NCBI RefSeq assembly: GCF_020410745.1
Contig: NZ_CP084528.1
Coordinates: 1,612,001-1,676,000 of the forward strand
DNA: 64,000 nt
Origin: Kaistella polysaccharea
GTDB lineage: Bacteria > Bacteroidota > Bacteroidia > Flavobacteriales > Weeksellaceae
Reading direction: 5' to 3'
Below are positions 1-7,782 of this stretch, piece after piece. The notes beneath the pieces are model-generated. The model saw only the letters and a list, made by a program, of their open reading frames with translations. It was not told where the DNA came from and ran no database searches. The first letter of the stretch is position 1. Each line of letters opens with the position of its first letter. Made by a program: the position numbers and the translations under genes.

Positions 1-1377
1 CCCTTTCAGTTCGTTTCGTAAACCATCAAACATCAAATCAAAACTCACCAAAGTATTTTCCCCTTTCTCTTCAATATTCTGAATCACTTGTTGAAAAACG
101 CCCAACATACTTCTTTCCCCGACTGAAGCATGTTTTCCCTGAAATGCATTATGCATTGCTAAAGCAATCCTACATTGTTGGAACAGATCAAACTGATACG
201 GTATGAAGGGTAATTTATTGGCGAAATCGGTTTCCCCTTTAAATCCTTTGAACTGTACTCCTGAATCTGAGAAACTCAATAAAGTGTCTAAATGCGCACT
301 TTCTTTTTTGAAGGTGTTCGCAAGATGTTGATGTGCTTCGGGTTTCTTTTTTAATAACCTTTTCTCAATAACTTCATCCACGTTTGCAGAAGTTAACGGT
401 ACTTTGATTCTAAAACGAGCCTGAATACGGGAGAAGTCATTCTGTTGACTTCTATTCATATCACCTACAATCTTCTCCATATCCTCCTGAGAGGTCACCA
501 AAATCCATGAATGACCGTGTGTCACCGTCGTAAGAGATTCCGCAATGGTTTGAAGATTCAACATCAATTTGGTATTCTCTGAAATGAACTGACCTACTTC
601 ATCAACGAAGAAATTTAATCTAAAACCTGATGCTTTAGTTTTAACGTATTCATTTACTTTTTGAGCGAAGTCTTCGATGGATTGTTTCTGTTTACTTTCT
701 AAGACATCCAAGATATCATCGTAATCGGACGGATTGGTGTCAAAAATTCCGCCTAATACTTCTGATATAGATTTGGTTATCCTTGGGTCAAAGTAATCGA
801 TTCTTGCTGTGTTCCAATCACTTCCAAGATTTTCTTCGAATTTAGATCTGAACTCATCATACTTTCCTTGCTTATCTAACCACATCTCAAATTCTGCCAC
901 GTGAGGTTGGAAACCGTAATACCCAACGTGGTCATAAAACACCTTATAAAATACTTTTAAAATAGCGGAAGGATCATCTTTGGTGGTGATCTGTGCTTGT
1001 TGATCAATGTTAAAAAGAATTGATTCTGATGGAATACGAGTTGAGGATACAATGTCACCTTTAAGCAAAACATCATCTTCTATTTTCTCTGCGAATAGTT
1101 CACCACATTTATATCCATCAACTTCCTTATTTTCTAAAACATAAGAAAGGATCTTCAATAAGTGAGATTTACCACTTCCGAAGAAACCTGAAATCCACAC
1201 TCCGTTTGAACCACTATAACTTTTATAATTACTGAACAGTTCACCGATCTTTTTTGCAATTTCTTTGGTAATTACGTATTCCGCAACCTCTGTTGAAATG
1301 TGATCTCTGTCATCTGCCTTGATTACCGTTTCAATATTACGGTTGATGTCTTTCTCGAAAAAGTTTTTAATGATCAT
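1..1377 (-). CDS. brxC: BREX system P-loop ATPase BrxC, N-terminal 459 residues (cut by window edge)
   Basis: BrxC is the large AAA-type ATPase of BREX phage-defence systems, usually about 1200 residues. Here 459 codons are visible and the frame is still open at position 1. The start ATG (1377-1375) overlaps the brxB stop as ATGA, so the two are translationally coupled. The N-terminus has the family pattern FFEKDINR near residues 6-13, and a Walker A motif GFFGSGKS lies at residues 64-71. Downstream of this, the stretch around residues 255-275 reads as a Walker B/arginase-like ATPase core with FFVDEVGQF. The order brxA-brxB-brxC matches type 1 BREX. The remaining genes (pglX, pglZ, brxL) would lie left of the window and cannot be confirmed. 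Confidence 0.9.
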   Translation of the reverse strand, partial: MIIKNFFEKDINRNIETVIKADDRDHISTEVAEYVITKEIAKKIGELFSNYKSYSGSNGVWISGFFGSGKSHLLKILSYVLENKEVDGYKCGELFAEKIEDDVLLKGDIVSSTRIPSESILFNIDQQAQITTKDDPSAILKVFYKVFYDHVGYYGFQPHVAEFEMWLDKQGKYDEFRSKFEENLGSDWNTARIDYFDPRITKSISEVLGGIFDTNPSDYDDILDVLESKQKQSIEDFAQKVNEYVKTKASGFRLNFFVDEVGQFISENTKLMLNLQTIAESLTTVTHGHSWILVTSQEDMEKIVGDMNRSQQNDFSRIQARFRIKVPLTSANVDEVIEKRLLKKKPEAHQHLANTFKKESAHLDTLLSFSDSGVQFKGFKGETDFANKLPFIPYQFDLFQQCRIALAMHNAFQGKHASVGERSMLGVFQQVIQNIEEKGENTLVSFDLMFDGLRNELKG

Positions 1378-1958
1378 GGTTTTGCGTTGATTAAGTCAAT
1401 GTTAAATGCTCGGTAATAATTGTCGTCTTTCATGGCACCGAAAAGATTCAGTGATGTTCCATTATAATCCCCAGGGAAGAAAATAACGGTTGGTGAATCT
1501 TTGGCGATATTCTGTAAATTGTTTAAAATCGTGTGAGATCTGATGTAAGGAAACACCAACCCAATGCCCGTCAAAAAATAAACACTCGATGGATTTTGGT
1601 CAATGATTTCTTTAATTTTGGGAGTCAGCACCTGATGGATGTTCAAGGTGGATTGTAACGCATTCAGAAACTTATCCTTCTTTTTCACCTTCTCAATTTC
1701 AAACATTCTTTCTACACCACCTTTGGACTCCAAAATATCACATACAATGTCGTAGAGATTCAATTCTAAAACACTTACTCCCGAGTTCTCCAATTTATTT
1801 TTTAGACCCTTTATTGAGTCACTTACTTCGGTCTCCATTGCAGGATCGTAAGCACTTATAAAAAAAGGAATTTCACCACCCAATGACTCTTTCTTTAGAA
1901 AGTTCGGTGATGAAATGATGTTGTATAAATGTGTAAATTTCTTTTTAATATCTTCCAT
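1374..1958 (-). CDS. brxB: BREX system protein BrxB (DUF1788)
   Basis: This is a 194-residue protein of the DUF1788/BrxB family, a small conserved component of type 1 BREX whose biochemical role is not settled. The start MEDIKKKF at 1958 is preferred over an ATG at 1985, because the upstream one would overlap brxA by 20 nt and the family normally begins at this point. Characteristic stretches include GGEIPFFISAYDP near the N-terminus and FLTGIGLVFPYIRSH followed by FPGDYNG near the C-terminus. It lies between brxA (7-nt gap) and brxC (4-nt overlap), which supports one polycistronic unit. The assignment rests on recognised family sequence and on gene order. Confidence 0.9.
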   Translation of the reverse strand: MEDIKKKFTHLYNIISSPNFLKKESLGGEIPFFISAYDPAMETEVSDSIKGLKNKLENSGVSVLELNLYDIVCDILESKGGVERMFEIEKVKKKDKFLNALQSTLNIHQVLTPKIKEIIDQNPSSVYFLTGIGLVFPYIRSHTILNNLQNIAKDSPTVIFFPGDYNGTSLNLFGAMKDDNYYRAFNIDLINAKP

Positions 1959-1965
1959 TTTTAAA

Positions 1966-2562
1966 TTATACTCTTTTAATATCAATATCAGAAATCAAAA
2001 AAATCTTCAACCAATTGGGGTTGTCTTTTGTTATGGTTTCTAATATCTTTGAATCTACGAATTGTGGTTGAATGGTTTTTGCTTTGACGTTATCGATAAT
2101 TCCTGCCTGTTCGTAGATTTTAAAAATAACCATTTTTATTTTATTCTCCGTCTGTTGAGTCAAACTTTCCAATTCTTCGTGCTCTTGCACTTTTCCCCTG
2201 AAAAAACTAAGATAATCTCCATCTGTAATTTGATAATCAAATACCAAAAATTTGTTTCGAAGAACTTCAATCGTGAAATCTTTAATGAATCCATACGTTT
2301 TACAAATGGCAAGAAAACAAATTTGTTTTTGAGTTGGTAAGTCACCATCAATCAAGAGATCAACTTCATCGGAAGTAAGATTTCTCAATCTTTTAATCAG
2401 TTCAGCGTAATACTTTTTACCTGTTGCAGACTTGCCATTTCCAAGTATTTCTACGTAATTAAAGTCGGTGTTATCTTTTATTGCTTGAGCGATTAAAACC
2501 ATTCCGTTAATCATTAACGATGCGGTGGTGAAAGAAAAACTATATTTATTTGTATCGGTCAT
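1966..2562 (-). CDS. brxA: BREX system protein BrxA (DUF1819)
   Basis: This 198-residue protein of the DUF1819/BrxA family is the first gene of the BREX operon. Family members resemble the RNA-binding antitermination protein NusB in fold and bind DNA. Visible family features are the N-terminal FSFTTASLM segment, a GNGKSATGKKYY segment near residues 42-53, and a helical middle region. The gene is transcribed leftwards and diverges from the 93-aa orphan across a 203-bp intergenic stretch holding a good promoter (2582-2613). Length is normal for the family and no frameshift is seen. Confidence 0.88.
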   Translation of the reverse strand: MTDTNKYSFSFTTASLMINGMVLIAQAIKDNTDFNYVEILGNGKSATGKKYYAELIKRLRNLTSDEVDLLIDGDLPTQKQICFLAICKTYGFIKDFTIEVLRNKFLVFDYQITDGDYLSFFRGKVQEHEELESLTQQTENKIKMVIFKIYEQAGIIDNVKAKTIQPQFVDSKILETITKDNPNWLKIFLISDIDIKRV

Positions 2563-2581
2563 TTAGTTTGGTCTGAAGGTG

Positions 2582-2613
2582 TAAAGATACTAAGGAAAGA
2601 GAAAGAATTCCAA
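2582..2613 (-). promoter_or_regulatory. Putative brxABC promoter
   Basis: On the minus strand, TATCTTTA (2589-2582) matches the Bacteroidota -7 consensus TAnnTTTG with one mismatch. A TTG (2613-2611) sits 21 nt upstream, inside the accepted 17-23 nt spacing. The box ends 19 nt before the brxA ATG, giving a short leader. Confidence 0.5.
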
Positions 2614-2753
2614 TGGAATCGGTGTACATTATTGAACAATTTTTTAACGCGTCAAATTTTAATAAGAGGCCATAGGTAAACGATAGCAAAAAAGTTAAAA
2701 AAAATGTTATAATTTATAGCAACTTATTTTTTATTATTGATACAAATGGTATC

Positions 2754-2761
2754 TATATTTG
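2754..2761 (+). promoter_or_regulatory. -7 box (TATATTTG) abutting the start of the 93-aa gene
   Basis: This is an exact TAnnTTTG match only 4 nt upstream of the ATG at 2766. The nearest TTG (2737-2739) is only 14 nt upstream, so the -33 element is doubtful. If real, transcription would begin at or next to the start codon. Confidence 0.35.
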
Positions 2762-2765
2762 TCCA

Positions 2766-3047
2766 ATGAAATTACAAGCGAGAATTAAAGAGGGCGCAGA
2801 TTTGAAACAGGGTAACAAACCGCAATCGGTTATCGTACGGTTTGTAGATGATAAAGAAAAACAACGATTCGAAGTTCTATTTTATGACTTGGATCCATAT
2901 CAGTTAGGAATTAGGTTATGGGACATTTGGGAACTAACGATAAAATGGAAATCTGAAATCTTCACCGACCCAAAGATCGAAGTGAGTTATTACTTCACCC
3001 ATTTGGTTTGCACTAAAGCAAAACCAATCATGCAGATGCAGAAGTAA
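2766..3047 (+). CDS. Hypothetical 93-aa protein divergent from BREX
   Basis: I do not recognise a family. The 93-residue product has no signal peptide or membrane segment. It is rich in charged and aromatic residues, with two Trp in a WDIWELTIKW stretch near residues 57-66, and is probably cytoplasmic. It is read away from brxA and shares the 203-bp intergenic region with it, so it could be a BREX-associated accessory or regulator, but nothing in the sequence shows a DNA-binding motif. There is no in-frame alternative start close by. Codon use looks like its neighbours and the ORF is free of shadows longer than itself, which supports a real gene. Confidence 0.55.
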   Translation: MKLQARIKEGADLKQGNKPQSVIVRFVDDKEKQRFEVLFYDLDPYQLGIRLWDIWELTIKWKSEIFTDPKIEVSYYFTHLVCTKAKPIMQMQK

Positions 3048-3182
3048 ATATTGTAGCAAAATTTGTTACACTCTTCAGAATGACGATATTTTTTTAGTAC
3101 TTTAGTTTGTTAGAGGGCAGAAAGTACAATGTAAAATGTAGAGCCATTTCGCTCTGTTATTAATAATTGAATTTGCGTAGTG

Positions 3183-4535
3183 ATGGAAAGAGAAAAAGAA
3201 TTCGACGATATTTTTTATGTTTTGATAAAGGATGGACATGAATACCGAACAGAAAAAATGGAGGTACGTGATCTATTGCCAAATTATTTGCACAAAGCAT
3301 CTCAGTTATGTAACATCGAAAAAGATAATTACAAGGAATTTTATGATGAAATCAAAAACGAATTATTACCCGTCCTAAATAAAACATACAGTTATTGTTC
3401 AGATTTAGGAGATTCATTTATAAATTCTGAAATAAGTTTAAATAAGTATATAAATATTATTCAAAAATTTCTAATTACTTCACGAGCAGAGAAGGGTAAT
3501 GAAGATTACTCTCATTATAAGAAAAGAGTGATTACTTTTTTATTAAAGCATAAAGAAAAATTTAATTATTTTTTGAATTTTGAAGAATTAAAAGTTGATG
3601 AATCTATTTTAATTTTGTCAAATAGAATAGGTGGATGGTCTAATCCTGTCTACAAAATATCGGATGACTTTTCAATTGAAGTAAAAAGTAATTTTGGTTA
3701 TGGAAGAGCAAGTTATTTTTATATTACCGTTAAGTATAAAAATGTAAACATTACAAGATTTTCAGATTGGATTTATTACCGCTATGCAAAATTTTATGAA
3801 GTTTCACGTTATACAAAAAAGTACCATTACGTCGGAGATAAAAATAAAAAACTAATTTCTTATAAATCTTGGGTTCATGTTACTGAACTGAGTCGTGAGT
3901 TGATTAATTTAATCGAGAACGACTTACCACAGTTTATAAAGAAATATATAATTAATGAATGCAATCTTCTTATTAATGGTCTTCATTACATTTTAAAGAA
4001 TGAATCTTTTAAATTTGATAACTCACATGACGGTCAATACACTGATGATTTACCCGACTTTAAAAGGGTGGATTTAAATGGAGAGGAATTAATAGAACTT
4101 CGAACTGAGAAAGTTGTCGGAGCATTAGATTTCATCTCTGAAATAAATGCTCTATCTGACTTAACTGATGTTAGCAGTTTCGTTAAAGAAATTGAGAAAA
4201 TGAACGTTAATTTTTTTCCGATAGCGGAAAATGAATTTCTTAGACTCACTCCGATATATCTTGAAAAAAAGAAGGTAAACGATGACCATTGGGAGTGGTA
4301 TAATAAGTTCATTAAAGATAGTTACATTGAAATTGAGAAGATAGAAGATGTAATGGTAGAATTTGAGGATGAAGATTTAATAAATTTATTAAAATCAAAA
4401 ATTGATGAAATAAAATCTAAAATGCACATAGAGGGGCAATTAATGATGAAAAAACACAGTAGCACCAATAGACTTAGAATAAAGTATGAACTCTTTGAAG
4501 ACTATATAGGCAAGTTCGAGAAACATAAGTTTTAA
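3183..4535 (+). CDS. Uncharacterised 450-aa protein in the defence region
   Basis: No family is recognised. The product is soluble and strongly charged, with no signal peptide or clear membrane segment. The middle (about residues 150-225) contains SNRIGGWSNPVYKI and a GYGRASYF stretch followed by an aromatic-rich region with many Tyr. The last third is acidic and helical and could form a coiled coil. The ATG at 3183 is preferred; a GTG directly before it at 3180 is also possible. The coding sequence is visibly more AT-rich than the BREX genes beside it, suggesting separate acquisition. It sits between a BREX operon and a DUF2779 nuclease in the same direction as the nuclease, so a defence role is a reasonable guess but unproven. 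Confidence 0.7.
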   Translation: MEREKEFDDIFYVLIKDGHEYRTEKMEVRDLLPNYLHKASQLCNIEKDNYKEFYDEIKNELLPVLNKTYSYCSDLGDSFINSEISLNKYINIIQKFLITSRAEKGNEDYSHYKKRVITFLLKHKEKFNYFLNFEELKVDESILILSNRIGGWSNPVYKISDDFSIEVKSNFGYGRASYFYITVKYKNVNITRFSDWIYYRYAKFYEVSRYTKKYHYVGDKNKKLISYKSWVHVTELSRELINLIENDLPQFIKKYIINECNLLINGLHYILKNESFKFDNSHDGQYTDDLPDFKRVDLNGEELIELRTEKVVGALDFISEINALSDLTDVSSFVKEIEKMNVNFFPIAENEFLRLTPIYLEKKKVNDDHWEWYNKFIKDSYIEIEKIEDVMVEFEDEDLINLLKSKIDEIKSKMHIEGQLMMKKHSSTNRLRIKYELFEDYIGKFEKHKF

Positions 4536-4654
4536 ATTGATTTCACTGTGACTTATGATCTTTAGCTTAGTTATCTATAACTATTGTGCAAGTTAATGTT
4601 CCAAAAACATAATATACTCACTGAGAAGTTTTAAATACTTTAGACTTAAAGATG

Positions 4655-4685
4655 TTGCCGTAAATTGTACGAACTAATACTTTTT
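4655..4685 (+). promoter_or_regulatory. Putative promoter of the DUF2779 nuclease gene
   Basis: A TTG at 4655-4657 and TACTTTTT at 4678-4685 are separated by 20 nt, which fits the Bacteroidota layout TTG-N17-23-TAnnTTTG with one mismatch at the last base. The box ends 3 nt before the chosen ATG at 4689, implying a leaderless or nearly leaderless transcript. Confidence 0.4.
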
Positions 4686-4688
4686 ACA

Positions 4689-6188
4689 ATGAAAACCATT
4701 TCAAAATCACGTTTTATTTCAGGTGTTCAGTGTAGCAAAAAAATCTACTTTGATTTTTACCGAAGAGATCTGAAAATTCCTGTTAATGACGCCACGCAAA
4801 GCATTTTTAATTTAGGACATAAAATAGGATCGCTCGCACAAAAGGCATTTCCAAACGGCAAAGATGCTACTCCTGAAAACTTCACCGACTTCACTCAATC
4901 TATCAGCAACACAAAACAGTGGATTCAAGACGGGGAAGAAAATATTTACGAAGCAACCTTTGAGGCAGAAAATGGTTTTGTAATGCTTGATATTTTACAC
5001 CGAGAATCTGATGAACTTTGGGCTATAGAAGTAAAGAACAGTACTTCTGTAAAAGATTATCACTTGCAAGACTCTGCATTTCAATATTGGGTAATGACAA
5101 AAGCAGGTTACAGACCTGATAAATTCTTTTTAATGCATATCAATAACCAATATATTAAGGAAGGAGAAATTACCCATGAGTTATTCCATTTGGAAGACAT
5201 CACAAACACGGTTATAAAAATGCAGAGTTGGGTAACTTCCAACCTTGAAAATTTGTTGCAAGTAATCAATGTTGAAGTTGAACCTGTGGTTTCCGTTGGT
5301 AATCATTGTGGAAATCCATTTTCTTGTGACTATAAACATCATTGTTGGAAACATATTCCCGAAAATTCTGTTTTCGAATTGACGAGAATCGGTAAGAAAT
5401 CGTGGGATTTATATGAGAAAGAAATCCTGAGTATTGAAGACATTCCAACTGACTACCCACTATCATTTAACCAACGGCTTCAATATAATGGTCTCAAGAA
5501 TAATGAATCACATTACGACGAAGATAACATCCGAAATTTTCTTTCACAATGGGAGTATCCTTTACACTTTTTTGATTTTGAAACCATAATGCCCGCTATT
5601 CCTATTTTAGATGGAACAAGACCCTACCAACAAGTTCCATTTCAATACTCTTTACACATTCTGACAGGAGCCGAGGAAGCAGGAGCAGAACATAAAGAGT
5701 TCTTAGCAGATGCTCAGGACTTCACTAATGGAGGAGTTGATCCACGAAAGAAAATGATCAATCAAATGAAGTTGGATTTTAGATCAAGTGGAAGTATAGT
5801 TACCTATAATAAATCCTTTGAGATAAGAATACTAAACGAATTGTCAAGAGATTTCCCCGAAGATGCTGATTACCTATTTAGTATTATAGATAGAATCGTA
5901 GATCTGTTGGATGTTTTCAAATACAGATGGCTATACACTCCCGCTATGGGAAGTTCAGTATCAATCAAATCAGTTCTACCCGCCATATCACCTGAATTTA
6001 CCTACGAAAACCTTGAAATACAGGATGGTGGCAGTGCAAGTGGACTTTTCCTTGAAAGCGTATTAGATAATGACCACAACACTCCTAAATTGAGAAATAA
6101 TCTTTTGAGTTATTGTGAAAGAGATACGTACGGTATGGTGGTTATTTATAAGTTTTTAGTTGAGAAGTTAAGGGCATCTTTGTCATGA
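4689..6188 (+). CDS. DUF2779 nuclease: Cas4/RecB-like PD-(D/E)XK domain fused to DEDDy exonuclease domain
   Basis: This 499-residue protein has two nuclease modules. The N-terminal half looks like Cas4/RecB: a SKSRF start, Cys15, a PD-(D/E)XK core with Asp101 and the EVK triad (Glu114, Lys116), and a Cys cluster at 207, 213 and 219 that together with Cys15 could hold a 4Fe-4S cluster. The C-terminal half has an RNase H-like exonuclease pattern: DFET at 296-299, TYNKSFE at 372-378 and YCERD at 475-479 (the DEDDy form). The start at 4689 was chosen over 4665 because the family begins at MKTISKSRF. The final codons and downstream flank recur at 7747-7824. Substrate and partners are unknown; location beside BREX suggests nucleic-acid-directed defence. 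Confidence 0.8.
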   Translation: MKTISKSRFISGVQCSKKIYFDFYRRDLKIPVNDATQSIFNLGHKIGSLAQKAFPNGKDATPENFTDFTQSISNTKQWIQDGEENIYEATFEAENGFVMLDILHRESDELWAIEVKNSTSVKDYHLQDSAFQYWVMTKAGYRPDKFFLMHINNQYIKEGEITHELFHLEDITNTVIKMQSWVTSNLENLLQVINVEVEPVVSVGNHCGNPFSCDYKHHCWKHIPENSVFELTRIGKKSWDLYEKEILSIEDIPTDYPLSFNQRLQYNGLKNNESHYDEDNIRNFLSQWEYPLHFFDFETIMPAIPILDGTRPYQQVPFQYSLHILTGAEEAGAEHKEFLADAQDFTNGGVDPRKKMINQMKLDFRSSGSIVTYNKSFEIRILNELSRDFPEDADYLFSIIDRIVDLLDVFKYRWLYTPAMGSSVSIKSVLPAISPEFTYENLEIQDGGSASGLFLESVLDNDHNTPKLRNNLLSYCERDTYGMVVIYKFLVEKLRASLS

Positions 6189-6230
6189 CTTTAGATCTAA
6201 ACCTTGATTATAATGTTTATAAAATATTGA
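6153..6230 (+). repeat. 78-bp imperfect direct repeat, copy 1 (3' end of DUF2779 gene plus flank)
   Basis: Copy 1 covers the last 11 sense codons and stop of the DUF2779 gene and 42 bp of non-coding flank. Aligned without gaps to 7747-7824 it matches at 65 of 78 positions by my count. Identity continues past the stop codon into non-coding DNA, so this is DNA-level duplication, not just protein similarity. Confidence 0.85.
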
Positions 6231-6234
6231 CACT

Positions 6235-6252
6235 TTGTACAATCTTGTACAA
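6235..6252 (+). promoter_or_regulatory. Tandem TTGTACAA palindromes (operator-like)
   Basis: Two identical 8-bp perfect palindromes TTGTACAA lie at 6235-6242 and 6245-6252, start-to-start 10 bp, about one helical turn. They sit just after the DUF2779 stop and about 200 bp before the DUF6150 gene. The layout is typical of a dimer-binding operator, but no regulator is identified and the site could be chance in AT-rich DNA. Confidence 0.35.
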
Positions 6253-6456
6253 TTTTTATTCTAAACTTCGACTTATTTTTACATTAACATTTTTGTCGCT
6301 TAAAAGTTTATTGATAAAGTTCTACTTCATTATAAGTATTCTCGATGAAGGATTTTAAGCAATAAAATTAGCAACATAGTGGAGCCAAGAACCCACTGTA
6401 AAAAACGGGGCGAATTCTGAAAAGCCAAATGAGTAGGAAATCAATAAAATCAAAAT

Positions 6457-6792
6457 ATGAAACAATTGTTTTTAATGGCAACAGTACTATTAACTTATAG
6501 TACAGCAAACGCTCAAAAGGTATATTCTGTTAATTCTGAAAATCAGGCAAACGTAAGGGTTTACGTTGTTCAGACTGCGAGCACAGCAGACTTAATGGTT
6601 TATAAAGTTAAAACCGAAAATCAGGCGGGTGCTAATGATGGTAAGTGGTTCTTTACTAAGACTGAGAATGAGGCAAAAAAGAAAATATATTTCACGACAA
6701 CTGAGAGTAGAGCGGACTTAAAGATTTATTTCGTGAGTACTGAAAGCCAAGCAGGTTGGAAAAACTCATCGAAGAAACAATTATTGTATTAA
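6457..6792 (+). CDS. Secreted DUF6150-like repeat protein
   Basis: This 111-residue protein has a signal peptide of about 19 residues ending in ANA before Gln. The mature part consists almost entirely of degenerate units of about 13-17 residues with the pattern (I/V)Y-x-V-x-(T/S)E-(N/S)-x-A-(D/G), about six copies, as in the DUF6150 family common in Bacteroidota. A regular beta-strand repeat, perhaps a small solenoid or sheet, is likely. The function of the family is not known. It begins a three-gene series of short exported proteins in the segment between the two DUF2779-end repeats. The 268-bp upstream gap holds the twin palindromes and no other gene. Confidence 0.75.
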   Translation: MKQLFLMATVLLTYSTANAQKVYSVNSENQANVRVYVVQTASTADLMVYKVKTENQAGANDGKWFFTKTENEAKKKIYFTTTESRADLKIYFVSTESQAGWKNSSKKQLLY

Positions 6793-6857
6793 TTAGTTCC
6801 TATCACATCAATATCAAGAATGCTGATTTTTTTATAATTTATTAATAAAAACAAAAA

Positions 6858-7295
6858 ATGAAATCATTATTACTATTTCTATTCTGCATCTCCTTTTCTT
6901 CAATTCATTCTCAATCATATTTTCAATCGGATGCCGATGTTTTAAGTTATCTCGCATTAAAAAGAACATTCTCAGACGAGAATGATTTTGCACTGAAATT
7001 TTATGATATGGGCGGAGGAATGAGTGCGGGTAGTGCAAGATTTTTTAATCCCGAGGTAACAATCGTAAGTACTAATCGAGCAATTGTAGAATATCAAAAT
7101 TTAGATAGCCCAGGTGCTACATCTTCTTTTATAGTTGATTCAAGACAAAATCTTTTAATGGACAGAGCGAGTAATCATATTTTTAGAGCATATTCTTATG
7201 AAGAACCTCAACAACGAGCAGTGAGTCCTGCCGAAAAGAAAACGGTTAAACCATATATTAAAAAAGTTGTTAAAGTAGTACGTAAAAAAAAGTAA
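6858..7295 (+). CDS. Secreted hypothetical protein (145 aa)
   Basis: The family is not recognised. A clear signal peptide (hydrophobic residues 3-14, cleavage likely after IHSQ at about residue 19) predicts export. The mature part has a GGGMSAGSARFFNPEV region and a strongly basic C-terminus beginning near residue 122 with several KK and VVKVV steps ending in KKK. The basic tail might bind nucleic acid or envelope polymers, but this is speculation. It lies 65 bp after the DUF6150-like gene and 66 bp before another small exported protein, all on the plus strand. Confidence 0.65.
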   Translation: MKSLLLFLFCISFSSIHSQSYFQSDADVLSYLALKRTFSDENDFALKFYDMGGGMSAGSARFFNPEVTIVSTNRAIVEYQNLDSPGATSSFIVDSRQNLLMDRASNHIFRAYSYEEPQQRAVSPAEKKTVKPYIKKVVKVVRKKK

Positions 7296-7361
7296 ATCAC
7301 TTTATAAAATAAGTTTTAAATTATACTCTAATCACGAAGGTTATTCCTCTCAAAAAAAATT

Positions 7362-7742
7362 ATGAAAAGATTACTATATTTTACAATATTATTATCCTTG
7401 TGCAACGTAACCGCACAGCAAAAGTTAAATCTTACAGGTAAAACATTCTCATACACAGATCCCCAAACTTTAGGAGTTGAAAAATATTCATTTTTATCAA
7501 ATTCAAAAGCAACCTTGTTGATGGTATCTTCCTATAATGGACAAACATTTCGGGACGTAGGGAACTGTCAAAGTTTAGTGGAAGGTAACAGAGTGAAAAT
7601 AAATTGTATCTGTGAAGATAGAGACACCTTCCCCGATCCATTAAAAGAGATATTTATTTATGATGCTAAAACAGGTAATTTAAGTACTACAATCCATTTT
7701 GATCAAAATAGAAGACCAAGAGTTTTTGAGAAAACTAACTAA
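7362..7742 (+). CDS. Secreted hypothetical protein (126 aa)
   Basis: This short exported protein has a signal peptide ending near TAQ at residue 19. The mature domain is about 107 residues and reads like a small beta-rich fold: strands around GKTFSYTDP, KYSFLSNSKATLLMV and KEIFIYDAKTGNLSTTI. Three Cys in a NCQ...NCIC arrangement (about residues 68 and 85-87) could form a disulfide. No family is recognised. Its stop codon is directly followed (4 bp) by the second copy of the DUF2779-end repeat, which makes it the last gene of the bracketed cassette. Confidence 0.62.
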   Translation: MKRLLYFTILLSLCNVTAQQKLNLTGKTFSYTDPQTLGVEKYSFLSNSKATLLMVSSYNGQTFRDVGNCQSLVEGNRVKINCICEDRDTFPDPLKEIFIYDAKTGNLSTTIHFDQNRRPRVFEKTN

Positions 7743-7746
7743 TGAA

Positions 7747-7782
7747 TTTTTAGTTGATAAGTTAAAGAAATCTTATTCATGA
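7747..7782 (+). pseudogene. 3' remnant of a second DUF2779 gene (11 codons plus stop)
   Basis: Read in frame, these bases give FLVDKLKKSYS and a stop, closely matching the end of the intact nuclease (FLVEKLRASLS and a stop). No start or upstream gene body is present, so only the tail of a former DUF2779 gene remains here. Confidence 0.7.

Noticed and set aside
2062-2340. 92-residue plus-strand ORF
   Set aside because: It is antisense to brxA, whose reading frame is clearly supported.
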